From an uncultured Erysipelotrichaceae bacterium (GTDB taxonomy: Bacteria; Bacillota_I; Bacilli_A; Erysipelotrichales; Erysipelotrichaceae): DNA of 35,282 nucleotides. This document shows, in pieces, positions 23,441 to 33,267 of the stretch. The stretch lies in NCBI GenBank assembly GCA_902766005.1, contig CACXCB010000343.1:1-35282 (forward strand). Reading direction: 5' to 3'. The position numbers and the translations under genes were made by a program. The notes under the pieces were generated by a model, which saw nothing but the letters and a program-made list of their open reading frames with translations, had not been told where the DNA came from and ran no database searches. Every line of letters begins with the position of its first letter. The first letter of the stretch is position 1.

Positions 23441-25414
23441 ATGGAACAGAATGATTTGCTGTTAATGCGTGAATATGTAGACCGTCTCAATGAAGCTTCC
23501 GATGCCTATTATAACGGCAAAGGCGAGATCATGAGCGACTACGAATGGGATGCATTATTTGATCAGTTAAAAAAATTGGAAGAAAAGACAAACACCGTAC
23601 TGGAAGATTCTCCGACGATGAATGTTTCTGCCGATACGATTCAGGGTCAGAAGGAACCGCATGAATTTGCGGCATTGTCGCTTGCCAAGACAAAAAGTGT
23701 TGCAGATATTGTCAAATGGGCAGATGACAGACCGATCTATCTTTCCTGGAAGCTGGACGGACTGACCCTTGTTGCTACATATGACAATGGTAAATTAACC
23801 AAAGTAGTCACCAGAGGGGATGGCCATACCGGTACAAATATCACCCATCTGTCGAAAAGCATCTATGGCATACCGCAGAAAATATCTGAAAAAGGGCATC
23901 TCGTCATCCGTGGTGAAGCTGTCATTTCCTACAGTGATTTTGAAGTCTTCCGCATGGAATCGGGTGAAGATTATGCCAATCCAAGAAATCTTGCCTCCGG
24001 TTCTTTGTCTTTGAAAGATCCGGAAGAAGTTAAAAAGAGAAATATCCACTGGATCCCTTTTACACTGGTACATTGTGAAACACCGATTGTATCCTGGGGA
24101 GAGAGAATGGAGTATCTCAAAAAGATGGGATTCTCTGTAGTGGATTCGGAAAGAATTGACCTTCCCGATCACCAGCATGTCTCTGATGTGATTGAAAAAT
24201 GGACAAAACTGGTCACAGATAAAGTTTTTGATTATCCTGTAGATGGTCTTGTCATCGCATATGATGATACGGAATATGCATCCGGCGGATCCGTGACCGG
24301 ACACCATGCCACCAGAGCCGGTCTTGCCTTCAAGTGGCAGGATGAATCTGCAGAATCCGTTCTGGATCATATTGAATGGTCCTGTGCAGCTTCCACAATC
24401 ACACCTGTGGCTGTATTTGAACCGGTTGAACTTGAAGGAACGACGGTGAAAAGAGCATCGTTATGCAATATCAGTGAATGCGAGAGATTAGGTATTGGTG
24501 AAAAAGGAACGGTTCTTTCTGTCATCAAGGCAAATAAGATTATTCCCAAGATCATTCATGTACAAAAAACAGAGGGTACATTGAAAATACCTTCCAGTTG
24601 TCCGGTATGCGGAGAACCGACAAAAATCAGCATCAGTGAGGAAAGCGGAACAAAAACACTGAAATGTACAAACCCACAATGTGCCGCCAAAAAGCTGAAG
24701 AAATACACCCGTTTTGTATCGAAGGCAGGCATGGATATTGACGGCATCTCGGAACAGACATTGGCAAGGTTTATCAATGAGGGCTGGATCAAAAGGATTG
24801 GCGATATTTACCGCCTGAAAGATCATTATGCGGAAATACGGGAACTGGATGGATTTGGGGAGAAATCAGCTGCCAATATTATGGCTTCCCTGGAAAAAAG
24901 CAGAGATGTCAAAGATGAAAAACTGTTGTTTGCGTTAAATATTCCTCTTGTCGGACAGGATGTTGCCAGAAGACTGCTTGGTGCATTTGATATCGAAGAG
25001 CTAGTAAACAAAGCAAAGGAAACGGAAGATGCTTCGATATTTTCATTAATTGACGGTATCGGACCCGAAAAATCACAGGCTTTTGTCACCTGGTTCAAGG
25101 ATGCGGACAATCTTTCCGACTATGAAGATCTGTTAAAAGAAATCCGGATTGAAAAAACAGAAAGAATCGCTTCCGGAGCCAAATGCCAGGGTCTTACCTT
25201 TGTCGTAACAGGTGATGTGCACCATTATAAAAACAGAAATGAATTAAAAGCCTATATTGAATCACAAGGAGGAAAAGTTACCGGATCGGTATCCAAATCG
25301 ACAAGTTTCTTAATTAACAATGACCTTCAGTCTGCCTCCTCCAAGAACCGGAAGGCAAATGAATTGTCCATTCCGATTATTTCCGAAGATGAATTTCTTG
25401 AAAGATTTTCTTAA
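23441..25414 (+). CDS. ligA: NAD+-dependent DNA ligase LigA (clostridial-type variant)
   Basis: 657 residues; seals nicks in replication and repair. The adenylation lysine is Lys104 in WKLDG, followed by RGDGHTGTN and GEAVIS. The Ia domain reads AYYNGKGEIMSDYEWD, in which the His and second Tyr that contact NMN in E. coli LigA appear as Asn and Trp; clostridial LigA proteins of the same type differ at these places as well. An OB domain, the four-cysteine zinc finger (CPVCG...CTNPQC), helix-hairpin-helix repeats and a C-terminal BRCT domain (from about 585) follow. The BRCT replaces the usual GSKxxKA box by SASSKNRKA. Downstream of pcrA, as expected. Confidence 0.95.
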   Translation: MEQNDLLLMREYVDRLNEASDAYYNGKGEIMSDYEWDALFDQLKKLEEKTNTVLEDSPTMNVSADTIQGQKEPHEFAALSLAKTKSVADIVKWADDRPIYLSWKLDGLTLVATYDNGKLTKVVTRGDGHTGTNITHLSKSIYGIPQKISEKGHLVIRGEAVISYSDFEVFRMESGEDYANPRNLASGSLSLKDPEEVKKRNIHWIPFTLVHCETPIVSWGERMEYLKKMGFSVVDSERIDLPDHQHVSDVIEKWTKLVTDKVFDYPVDGLVIAYDDTEYASGGSVTGHHATRAGLAFKWQDESAESVLDHIEWSCAASTITPVAVFEPVELEGTTVKRASLCNISECERLGIGEKGTVLSVIKANKIIPKIIHVQKTEGTLKIPSSCPVCGEPTKISISEESGTKTLKCTNPQCAAKKLKKYTRFVSKAGMDIDGISEQTLARFINEGWIKRIGDIYRLKDHYAEIRELDGFGEKSAANIMASLEKSRDVKDEKLLFALNIPLVGQDVARRLLGAFDIEELVNKAKETEDASIFSLIDGIGPEKSQAFVTWFKDADNLSDYEDLLKEIRIEKTERIASGAKCQGLTFVVTGDVHHYKNRNELKAYIESQGGKVTGSVSKSTSFLINNDLQSASSKNRKANELSIPIISEDEFLERFS

Positions 25415-25480
25415 CTTTAAAAACTATGGTGGATAATTCTGCTGAAACAGTCTAAAATAAATAGGCAAAGAGGAGAAGTT

Positions 25481-26164
25481 ATGGCACAAAAGAAAAAGAA
25501 GACAACCGGTCATCTGACTGGATTGATATTTTGGATCTGTCTGATCCTGCTTGTTACACCGTTTGCGATTCTGGGATGGATTCTCTATTCCTCATCCATG
25601 GATTCCGATAAGCCGGTATTCGGCAACCGCTATGATGGTGATCTGGATCCTGCTATTACTGCTGAACAGCTTGAACAGGTGGAATCTGCTGCCGGGACAG
25701 TCAGCGGTGTTGAAAAGGCTAAGGTGGAAATGTCTACCGCAACAGTAAGAGTTTATGCGGATATCTCAGACTCTGCCGATTCATCACAGGCCTATGCCGT
25801 TGCGGATGAGATCTATGGAAAAGTGACATCCATACTGAGTCCGTCTGTATATTTCACACAGTCTGACGGCAAGAAGATGTACGATATGGAAATCCATGTA
25901 TATAACACCTCTGAAAATACAGAGAGCGATTCCTTTGTTTATGTGATTAAGACAAAGACTTCCAGCATGTCCGAACCGGTAAACAATCTCGTTTCTGAAC
26001 CGATTGATGCAGAGCTTGCACAATCGCTCAGGGATGATGTCGAAGCCAGACTGAATCCGACACCGACTCCTGATGAGGAAGAGGGCGGCGAAATCAACTT
26101 TACAGGTGAAGATCTTCCTGAAGGTGAAGAAGGCGAAAGCACAGAAGATGGAGAAGGAGAATAA
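25481..26164 (+). CDS. Membrane-anchored protein with acidic tail, unknown function
   Basis: 227 residues. A Lys-rich N-terminus (AQKKKKT) precedes one transmembrane helix (about 13-35); the remainder is predicted outside. Residues about 60-150 alternate strands and a helix (VSGVEKAKVEMSTATVRVYADI, shown here in part), a beta-alpha-beta rhythm recalling ring-building or YhcN-like modules, which is only an impression. The last about 35 residues are Pro/Thr then Glu/Asp/Gly-rich. It occupies the position of yerH/camS after ligA in Bacillus but has no lipobox and no resemblance that I can see. GAGGAG lies five bases before the ATG. A weak TAAAAT at 25453 could give it its own promoter; a terminator follows. 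Confidence 0.75.
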   Translation: MAQKKKKTTGHLTGLIFWICLILLVTPFAILGWILYSSSMDSDKPVFGNRYDGDLDPAITAEQLEQVESAAGTVSGVEKAKVEMSTATVRVYADISDSADSSQAYAVADEIYGKVTSILSPSVYFTQSDGKKMYDMEIHVYNTSENTESDSFVYVIKTKTSSMSEPVNNLVSEPIDAELAQSLRDDVEARLNPTPTPDEEEGGEINFTGEDLPEGEEGESTEDGEGE

Positions 26165-26187
26165 AGAGGCTGACATGCCTCTTTTTT
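26163..26187 (+). terminator. Intrinsic terminator after the acidic-tail protein
   Basis: AAAGAGGC (26163-26170) pairs with GCCTCTTT (26177-26184), with a TGACAT loop and a T run to 26187. Confidence 0.9.
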
Positions 26188-26196
26188 GAGAACACT

Positions 26197-27531
26197 ATGG
26201 AAAAGAATGAAATATTAAAAGGTGTGGCGGAAGGCTATACGGAAGAGGGATTGTCGGTTGTAAAGGTAGATGGTTTTGTCTTCTTTGTGCCGGGATTGAT
26301 CATTGGCGAAGAAGCGGAAATTGCTGTCACAAAGATGAAAAAAAATTATGGATTTGCCCGTGTCATACAAATCACAAAACCCTCAGAACACAGAATTAAG
26401 CCGGCTTGCAGCGTTTACAGATTATGCGGCGGATGCCAGTTGCAGCATATGGATGAAGCATCACAAAGATTCTTTAAGGAAGACAAAGTCAGAAACTGCT
26501 TCCGTCAGAATGCCGGCATGGATCCGCAAATCCAAAGCATTCTCCATACTGATGAAAAGATGCACTACAGAAACAAGGTGCAGATTCCGGTGCAGGTCAA
26601 TGATCATAAAGTTGAAATGGGCTTTTACCAGAGTCATACAAACAAAGTCATTGATTATGAGGAATGCTATGTACAATCGGCACTTTCCAATCAGATCAGT
26701 GCCTTCCTGAAGCAGGAGTTCATAAAACACGGAAATGCAAAACACATTCGCCATGTTTTGATCAAGCATGCCCATAAGACAGATGAAGTCATGGTTTGCC
26801 TTGTGGTAAGAAAGTATCCTTTCTTCCATGCCGAAGAAATCATGAAGGAACTTCTGGAAGCATTCAAACAGATTCAATCTTATAGTGTCATCATCAACAA
26901 TAAGGAAAACAACGTGATTCTTGATGGCCCCGAAAAACTCTTATACGGTAAACCATATATCGAGGAGGAGCTGCTCGGTTCAAGATTCCGCATCAGTGCC
27001 AAATCCTTCTATCAGATCAATCCCTATGCCACCGAGCTGCTGTATCAGACTGCCATTGACTACGCGCAACTGACCGGAAAAGAAACGGTGATTGATCTCT
27101 ATTGCGGAACCGGAACCATTGGCATTCTTGCGGCAAAAAAGGCGAAAAAGGTATACGGTATTGAAATTGTGGAGGATGCAATCATCAATGCACGAAAGAA
27201 TGCTGAAATCAACAATATCACAAACATTGATTTTGTCTGTACCGATGCATCAAAGGGAGCACAATCCATCATTCGCTCCAAAATCAAACCGGATGTCATC
27301 ATTGTCGACCCGCCGAGAAAAGGATGTTCCAAGGATACGATAGATGCGATGCTGCAGATCAGCCCGGATAGGATTGTGTATGTTTCCTGTGATCCTGCTA
27401 CCCTGGCAAGGGATGTGAAAATACTATCCGGTAATGGATATGTCTTACAAAAGGTTCAGCCGGTAGATATGTTTCCGCAGACTGTAGCAGTTGAAAACGT
27501 CTGTTTATTAAATAGAAAATCTGTCAAATAA
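26197..27531 (+). CDS. rlmD: 23S rRNA (uracil-5-)-methyltransferase, RlmD/RlmCD (RumA) family
   Basis: 444 residues. It methylates C5 of uridine in 23S rRNA (positions 1939 and, in Bacillus RlmCD, also 747). The N-terminal TRAM domain is at about 10-60, followed by the iron-sulfur cysteines C-x5-C-x2-C in CSVYRLCGGCQLQHM. The SAM-binding motif is DLYCGTGTIGILA (about 297-309), and the C-terminal catalytic region shows DPPRKGC and VSCDP with the nucleophilic Cys. TrmA-like tRNA activity is less likely because of the TRAM domain and the iron-sulfur cluster. It starts just after a terminator with only a weak GAGA binding site, so its promoter is not obvious. Confidence 0.92.
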   Translation: MEKNEILKGVAEGYTEEGLSVVKVDGFVFFVPGLIIGEEAEIAVTKMKKNYGFARVIQITKPSEHRIKPACSVYRLCGGCQLQHMDEASQRFFKEDKVRNCFRQNAGMDPQIQSILHTDEKMHYRNKVQIPVQVNDHKVEMGFYQSHTNKVIDYEECYVQSALSNQISAFLKQEFIKHGNAKHIRHVLIKHAHKTDEVMVCLVVRKYPFFHAEEIMKELLEAFKQIQSYSVIINNKENNVILDGPEKLLYGKPYIEEELLGSRFRISAKSFYQINPYATELLYQTAIDYAQLTGKETVIDLYCGTGTIGILAAKKAKKVYGIEIVEDAIINARKNAEINNITNIDFVCTDASKGAQSIIRSKIKPDVIIVDPPRKGCSKDTIDAMLQISPDRIVYVSCDPATLARDVKILSGNGYVLQKVQPVDMFPQTVAVENVCLLNRKSVK

Positions 27532-27565
27532 CAGAAGATGTTTCTTTCTCTCACCGGCATATGCA

Positions 27566-27594
27566 TTTCAAACGATTATGCAGAACATGATAAT
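27566..27594 (+). promoter_or_regulatory. Candidate promoter of the transglutaminase-like lipoprotein
   Basis: TTTCAA (27566-27571), 17-bp spacer, GATAAT (27589-27594), 61 bases before the preferred start. Confidence 0.4.
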
Positions 27595-27655
27595 AAGCTT
27601 TATGAAAAAGATGCTGAAGGAGCAAGAGGATTGTTTCATAGAAAGGAATAGCAGG

Positions 27656-28690
27656 ATGAATTTGATGCTGCAGAAATACAAAATACCGATGATCCTGATT
27701 CTTTCCATAACAATGATCATACTTTCTGGATGTGGCAGCAAAGAATCCGTTACTGAGGTGCCTTCTGTATCGGAATCTTCTTTGGAAAAAGAAACTATAT
27801 CGGAAATATCTATGCCTGAAGAGTTTCGTTTTGAATTCAATCCGCATGTGATTTCAAGGGATTATGCTCTTTTGTATGGGGAAAATATATCTGAGGAATT
27901 TTATTCTTTCTGCGATGCGATTCTGCATAAAGAAGAAGCATTTGCCTGTATTTCAAGAGAACGTTTATTTCAGATGCTTGAAATATCAAACAGTTGTTTT
28001 CCATTGGCACAAGAACTCATTGACAAAGAAAAAACAACTGTTTCAGATGGTGTTTGTCATCTTGTATACCGGTATGAAGCTGCACAAATTGATGAGATAA
28101 TTTATGCGTTTGAAAAGAAAGTATATGATGTGATCCAAAATGCAATTCCGTATGAAGAACCGGATTGGATCAAGGCAATGGAATTGTTTACAGCTGTTGC
28201 AAAAAAAGATACCTATGATAGTTTCGCTGCATTGGAGGATTCTTTGAAACTGAAAACATATCGGGTGATTATGGAAGATACAGGAATCTGTCAGGAAATC
28301 ACAGGTGAATATATCTATTATCTTTTACAGATCGGTATTGATGCGATACCTGTTTCTGCTTTGAATGAAGATCTAAGTGAAGCACATGAATGGGTCTTGG
28401 TGAATCTGGATGGGAAGTATTACCATATGGATCCGACTTATGCGACAAATTATCCGGACAGCCTGTTTTTTTTCGGCATGGATGATATCCAAAGAGAATA
28501 CTATGGCAGTCTTCCTGCGGAAAACTATGTTTATGCCGAATCGGATTTATACAGGGATATATATACGGTAACAGACAGGCGTTTTGAAAAGTTCTGGCTG
28601 GCGGAAAGCTATGAGATTGATCATATCAGCAGAAAAATATCTGTCACAGAGACAAATACTGGTGAAATACACATATATGATTTTGAATGA
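27656..28690 (+). CDS. Lipoprotein with transglutaminase-like (Cys-His-Asp) domain
   Basis: 344 residues from the ATG at 27656 (AAAGGA eight bases upstream); an in-frame upstream start at 27578 would spoil the signal peptide. The signal sequence ends in the lipobox LSGC with Cys26 as the lipidated residue, so the protein is anchored outside the membrane. A Ser/Glu-rich linker follows. The C-terminal half has the transglutaminase-core pattern: Cys212 in GICQEITGEY, His244 in EAHEWVLVNLDGKYYHMDPT and Asp259 in the same stretch. Proteins of this type may be peptidases or cross-linking enzymes of the cell surface; the substrate is unknown. The base composition (AT-richer) and codon use differ somewhat from the neighbouring housekeeping genes. 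Confidence 0.82.
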   Translation: MNLMLQKYKIPMILILSITMIILSGCGSKESVTEVPSVSESSLEKETISEISMPEEFRFEFNPHVISRDYALLYGENISEEFYSFCDAILHKEEAFACISRERLFQMLEISNSCFPLAQELIDKEKTTVSDGVCHLVYRYEAAQIDEIIYAFEKKVYDVIQNAIPYEEPDWIKAMELFTAVAKKDTYDSFAALEDSLKLKTYRVIMEDTGICQEITGEYIYYLLQIGIDAIPVSALNEDLSEAHEWVLVNLDGKYYHMDPTYATNYPDSLFFFGMDDIQREYYGSLPAENYVYAESDLYRDIYTVTDRRFEKFWLAESYEIDHISRKISVTETNTGEIHIYDFE

Positions 28691-28747
28691 ATTTCTTTCT
28701 TAAACAGGATATATACGACGGATATGATATTCTATCGATAAACGGAC

Positions 28748-28784
28748 AAAAAGAGATTTTATGAGGGTGTAAAATCTCTTTTTT
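28748..28784 (+). terminator. Intrinsic terminator before the GH1 gene
   Basis: AAAAAGAGATTTTA (28748-28761) pairs with TAAAATCTCTTTTT (28770-28783) around an eight-base loop. A-rich left side could also allow minus-strand termination. Confidence 0.85.
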
Positions 28785-28791
28785 ATATTAA

Positions 28792-30282
<1,491 letters not shown>

Positions 30283-30284
30283 AA

Positions 30285-31160
30285 ATGATACAGGTTGTAT
30301 TGTTGGGTACAGGTACGCCCAATGCCGAACCATGGGCATGTTTTCCGGCTTATGCATTGATCTGCAACCATAAGACATATCTGGTCGATTGCGGTCCCGG
30401 TGTTGTCAGACAATGTACGAAAGGTTTCTATCAAGGAATTGAAGATGTAAAACCACAGAAACTAGGTCATGTTTTCCTGACACATCTTCATTCAGATCAT
30501 TGCGCCGGTTTGGCAGAAGTGATTCTGATGCCATGGGTATTGGAAAGGGAAATGCCCTTACATGTCTATGGTCCTGCAGGAACTTGCCAAATGTGCCATC
30601 ATCTTCTGAAGGCTTATAGGATAGATACTTCATTTAGGGATGACGGACCGGAACCCATCAATAAGACTGGTCTTGAAACCATTCCTCATGAAATCAAGGA
30701 GGGAACTGTTTATCAGGATGAAAACCTGCGGGTTGAAGCTTTCAGGGTATCCCATGGTAGTTTGGAATCCTATGCCTATGTGTTTTATGCAGAGGATAAA
30801 AAGATTGTCTTTTCCGGGGATACATGTCCTGTAGACATTATGCAAAAGATCGCAAAAGATGCAGATCTTCTGATTCATGAATGTGAATATACAGCCGGAA
30901 TAAAAGAAAGAACCGTGCCATGGCAGAAGTACCATCAGAGTATGCATACCATGTCCATTGATCTAGCCGGCTGCATCAATCAGGCAAAACCGAAACTGAC
31001 TGTAACAACGCATCGCATTCTGCATTTGAACTATTATGAGATACCTGTCAATATGGAAGAAGTAAGGCGTAGGGAAGATGCTCTGCTAAAAGAAATTACG
31101 GATCTAACATCGTACAAAGTCGTTAATGGTCATGATTTGGATGTCTTTACATTGAAATGA
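30285..31160 (+). CDS. MBL-fold metallohydrolase, RNase Z/ElaC-like
   Basis: 291 residues. The metallo-beta-lactamase fold opens with VVLLGTGTPN, the zinc motif is THLHSDHCAG (His67, His69, Asp71, His72), then His in SHGSLES, Asp in FSGDT, His in IHECEY and a final His in TTHRI. The long insertion with YGPAGTCQM is common in RNase Z-like proteins. The segment that forms the flexible arm of true tRNase Z is not clearly recognisable, so tRNA 3'-processing cannot be claimed; many relatives are arylsulfatase- or phosphodiesterase-like. It follows the GH1 gene by two bases, so the two are coexpressed and could share a substrate, for example a phosphate or sulfate ester. Confidence 0.85.
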   Translation: MIQVVLLGTGTPNAEPWACFPAYALICNHKTYLVDCGPGVVRQCTKGFYQGIEDVKPQKLGHVFLTHLHSDHCAGLAEVILMPWVLEREMPLHVYGPAGTCQMCHHLLKAYRIDTSFRDDGPEPINKTGLETIPHEIKEGTVYQDENLRVEAFRVSHGSLESYAYVFYAEDKKIVFSGDTCPVDIMQKIAKDADLLIHECEYTAGIKERTVPWQKYHQSMHTMSIDLAGCINQAKPKLTVTTHRILHLNYYEIPVNMEEVRRREDALLKEITDLTSYKVVNGHDLDVFTLK

Positions 31161-31183
31161 TGTGAAAAACCACATCATTTTTT
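31155..31183 (+). terminator. Intrinsic terminator after the MBL gene
   Basis: AAATGATGTG (31155-31164) pairs with CACATCATTT (31171-31180), then T run. It overlaps the stop codon. Confidence 0.9.
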
Positions 31184-31192
31184 CTTTTATCT

Positions 31193-31221
31193 TTTCATAA
31201 ACGGCTTATCTGTAATAAAAT
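31193..31221 (+). promoter_or_regulatory. Promoter of the sugar ABC importer operon
   Basis: TTTCAT (31193-31198), 17-bp spacer, TAAAAT (31216-31221), 41 bases before the ATPase start. Confidence 0.5.
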
Positions 31222-31235
31222 ATTGTTAAAAGAAA

Positions 31236-31251
31236 ATGCTTGGATAAGCAT
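31236..31251 (+). promoter_or_regulatory. Leader inverted repeat next to the ATPase ribosome binding site
   Basis: ATGCTT-GGAT-AAGCAT, a perfect 6-bp stem with a four-base loop just before GAGGGG (31252-31257). It lies downstream of the -10, so could be a repressor operator or an RNA hairpin acting on translation. Confidence 0.4.
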
Positions 31252-31262
31252 GAGGGGACAAT

Positions 31263-32363
31263 ATGAAAATTGTATTACAGAATCTGACCAAAAAATTTCC
31301 CAACAGGGATGGAGGGGAAGATGTTGTTGCGGTCAATGACTTCACGTTTGAAATTCCTGACGGAAAACTGATCGGCCTGCTGGGACCTTCCGGATGCGGG
31401 AAAAGTACAACACTCAATTTGATCAGCGGACTGGAAACAGCTTCAAGCGGAAAAATCTATTTTGGCGATAATGATGTTACGGATCTGCCACCGGAAAACA
31501 GAGGCGTAGGTCTTGTATTTCAAAGCTATGCATTATATCCGCATATGACGGTATTGCAGAACATCATGTTTCCGCTGGAGAACTTCAAAGGCAAAGACAA
31601 GCTGAGTAAAGAGGAAATGGTAAAAAGAGCAACGGAAGCTGCAAAGCTCGTGCAGATTGAACCGTTCCTGAACCGTAAGCCGCGTGAAATGTCCGGTGGT
31701 CAGCAACAACGTGTTGCGATTGCTAGAGCACTCGTCAAAATGCCGAGAGTATTGCTGTTGGATGAACCGTTATCCAACCTTGATGCAAGACTTCGTCTGC
31801 AGACAAGAGAAGAGATCCGCCGTATCCAGAGAGAAACAAATATTACAACCGTTTTCGTTACACACGATCAGGAAGAAGCTATGAGCATTTCCGATATGAT
31901 CGTTGTCATGAAGCTTGGTATTGTGCAGCAGATCGGCAAGCCGCAGGATGTCTATGATTATCCGGTAAATCTATTTGTTGCGAAGTTCCTCGGTACACCG
32001 CCGATCAATGTCTTCGAAGGAAAAGTCAGGAACAATCAGATCTTTATCGGTGATGAAGCAGTTCTGGATATCGAAGGTGTCGAAGACAAGGATGTATTTG
32101 TAGGTATTCGTCCGGAAGGTTTTATTCTGGATGAAAACGGGCCGTTCACCTGCAAGCTGAATGCCGTGGAAGTCATGGGCAGAGATACCAGTGTTGTTAC
32201 AACACATGAAAAAGCATTGGTTGATTCCATCCGTTCCATCATCAGTGCTGAAAACAAAGTAGATACGACAAAAGAAACCGTCCGTTTTACTTTGAAGCCG
32301 CATAAAACCTTTATTTTCGATCATGAAACAGAAGAGAGCATCCCTTACAAAGTGAGGAAGTAA
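31263..32363 (+). CDS. Sugar ABC transporter ATP-binding protein (MsmK/UgpC family)
   Basis: 366 residues; energises import of oligosaccharides or glycerol phosphates. Walker A GPSGCGKST (41-49), Q-loop FQSYALYPHMTV, signature MSGGQQQRVAIARAL, Walker B VLLLDEPLSNLD and switch VTHDQEE are all intact. A C-terminal regulatory OB/TOBE region (from about 235) is as in MalK/UgpC. In many Bacillota a single orphan MsmK/MsmX serves several importers; here the ATPase is encoded in front of its own permeases, which suggests a dedicated system. The strong AGGGG site lies within a leader with a small inverted repeat. Confidence 0.95.
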   Translation: MKIVLQNLTKKFPNRDGGEDVVAVNDFTFEIPDGKLIGLLGPSGCGKSTTLNLISGLETASSGKIYFGDNDVTDLPPENRGVGLVFQSYALYPHMTVLQNIMFPLENFKGKDKLSKEEMVKRATEAAKLVQIEPFLNRKPREMSGGQQQRVAIARALVKMPRVLLLDEPLSNLDARLRLQTREEIRRIQRETNITTVFVTHDQEEAMSISDMIVVMKLGIVQQIGKPQDVYDYPVNLFVAKFLGTPPINVFEGKVRNNQIFIGDEAVLDIEGVEDKDVFVGIRPEGFILDENGPFTCKLNAVEVMGRDTSVVTTHEKALVDSIRSIISAENKVDTTKETVRFTLKPHKTFIFDHETEESIPYKVRK

Positions 32364-32364
32364 A

Positions 32365-33258
32365 ATGGTTAACAATAACAATTATAAAGCTTGGATATAT
32401 CTGTTGCCGGCAATTATATTCCTCGGCATCTTTATGATCTATCCGCTGTTTGATGTTTTTGTCTATTCCTTTGAAGAGGGGTATAACTCCGCTTCACAGA
32501 CATACTTCGGTGTCGGCATGTATAACTATTCTTATGTTCTGCATGACCCGTATTTCATACAGGCATTGAAGAACACATTTATCCTGGTTATCATCACCGT
32601 GCCGATTTCAACGCTGATCGCCTTGTTTATTGCAGTGGGACTCAATTCCATCACGAAGCTGAAGGAATTGTTTCAGACCATCTATTTCCTGCCGTATGTG
32701 ACAAACACATTGGCAGTCGGTCTTGTCTTTATGATCCTGTTTAAAAAGACGGCATATTCAGACGGTCTCATCAATATGCTGATACATGTTTTCGGCGGCA
32801 AATCCGTTGACTTTATCGACGGACCATATTGGGCTAAGATGTTTGTGCTTTGTTTCTATACAATTTGGGTCGTATTGCCTTTTAAGATTCTGATTCTGAC
32901 AAGTGCGCTTGCCTCTGTCAATCCGGATTATTACAAGGCTGCAAAAGTAGACGGTACATCGAGATGGCGCATCTTCTACAAGATCACATTGCCGATGATT
33001 TCACCGATGCTGTTCTATTTAATCATTACCGGTTTTATCGGTGCATTCAAAGCCTATAGCGATGCTGTCGCATTGTTCGGTACGGATCTGAATGCAGCCG
33101 GTATGAATACGATTGTCGGTTACGTATATGACATGTTATACGGTAACGGAGGCGGTTATCCATCTTTTGCCTCTGCAGCCGCTTTGATTCTTTTTGCAAT
33201 CGTTTTAACGATTACCGTGATTAATCTGCTGATTTCCAACAGGAATTCGGTAAACTAG
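32365..33258 (+). CDS. Sugar ABC transporter permease, MalF/UgpA type
   Basis: 297 residues with six predicted transmembrane helices (first at about 8-30). The EAA cytoplasmic loop that contacts the ATPase reads YKAAKVDGTSRWRIFYKITL. This is the first of the two inner-membrane subunits of a CUT1-family importer. It starts two bases after the ATPase stop, and the other permease follows ten bases downstream, so it belongs to the same transcript. The substrate cannot be told from the permease. Confidence 0.94.
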   Translation: MVNNNNYKAWIYLLPAIIFLGIFMIYPLFDVFVYSFEEGYNSASQTYFGVGMYNYSYVLHDPYFIQALKNTFILVIITVPISTLIALFIAVGLNSITKLKELFQTIYFLPYVTNTLAVGLVFMILFKKTAYSDGLINMLIHVFGGKSVDFIDGPYWAKMFVLCFYTIWVVLPFKILILTSALASVNPDYYKAAKVDGTSRWRIFYKITLPMISPMLFYLIITGFIGAFKAYSDAVALFGTDLNAAGMNTIVGYVYDMLYGNGGGYPSFASAAALILFAIVLTITVINLLISNRNSVN

Positions 33259-33267
33259 AGGTGAATT

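Noticed and set aside
23795-24370. 191-residue minus-strand open frame in ligA
   Set aside because: Mirror frame opposite the ligase adenylation domain; no binding site or promoter.
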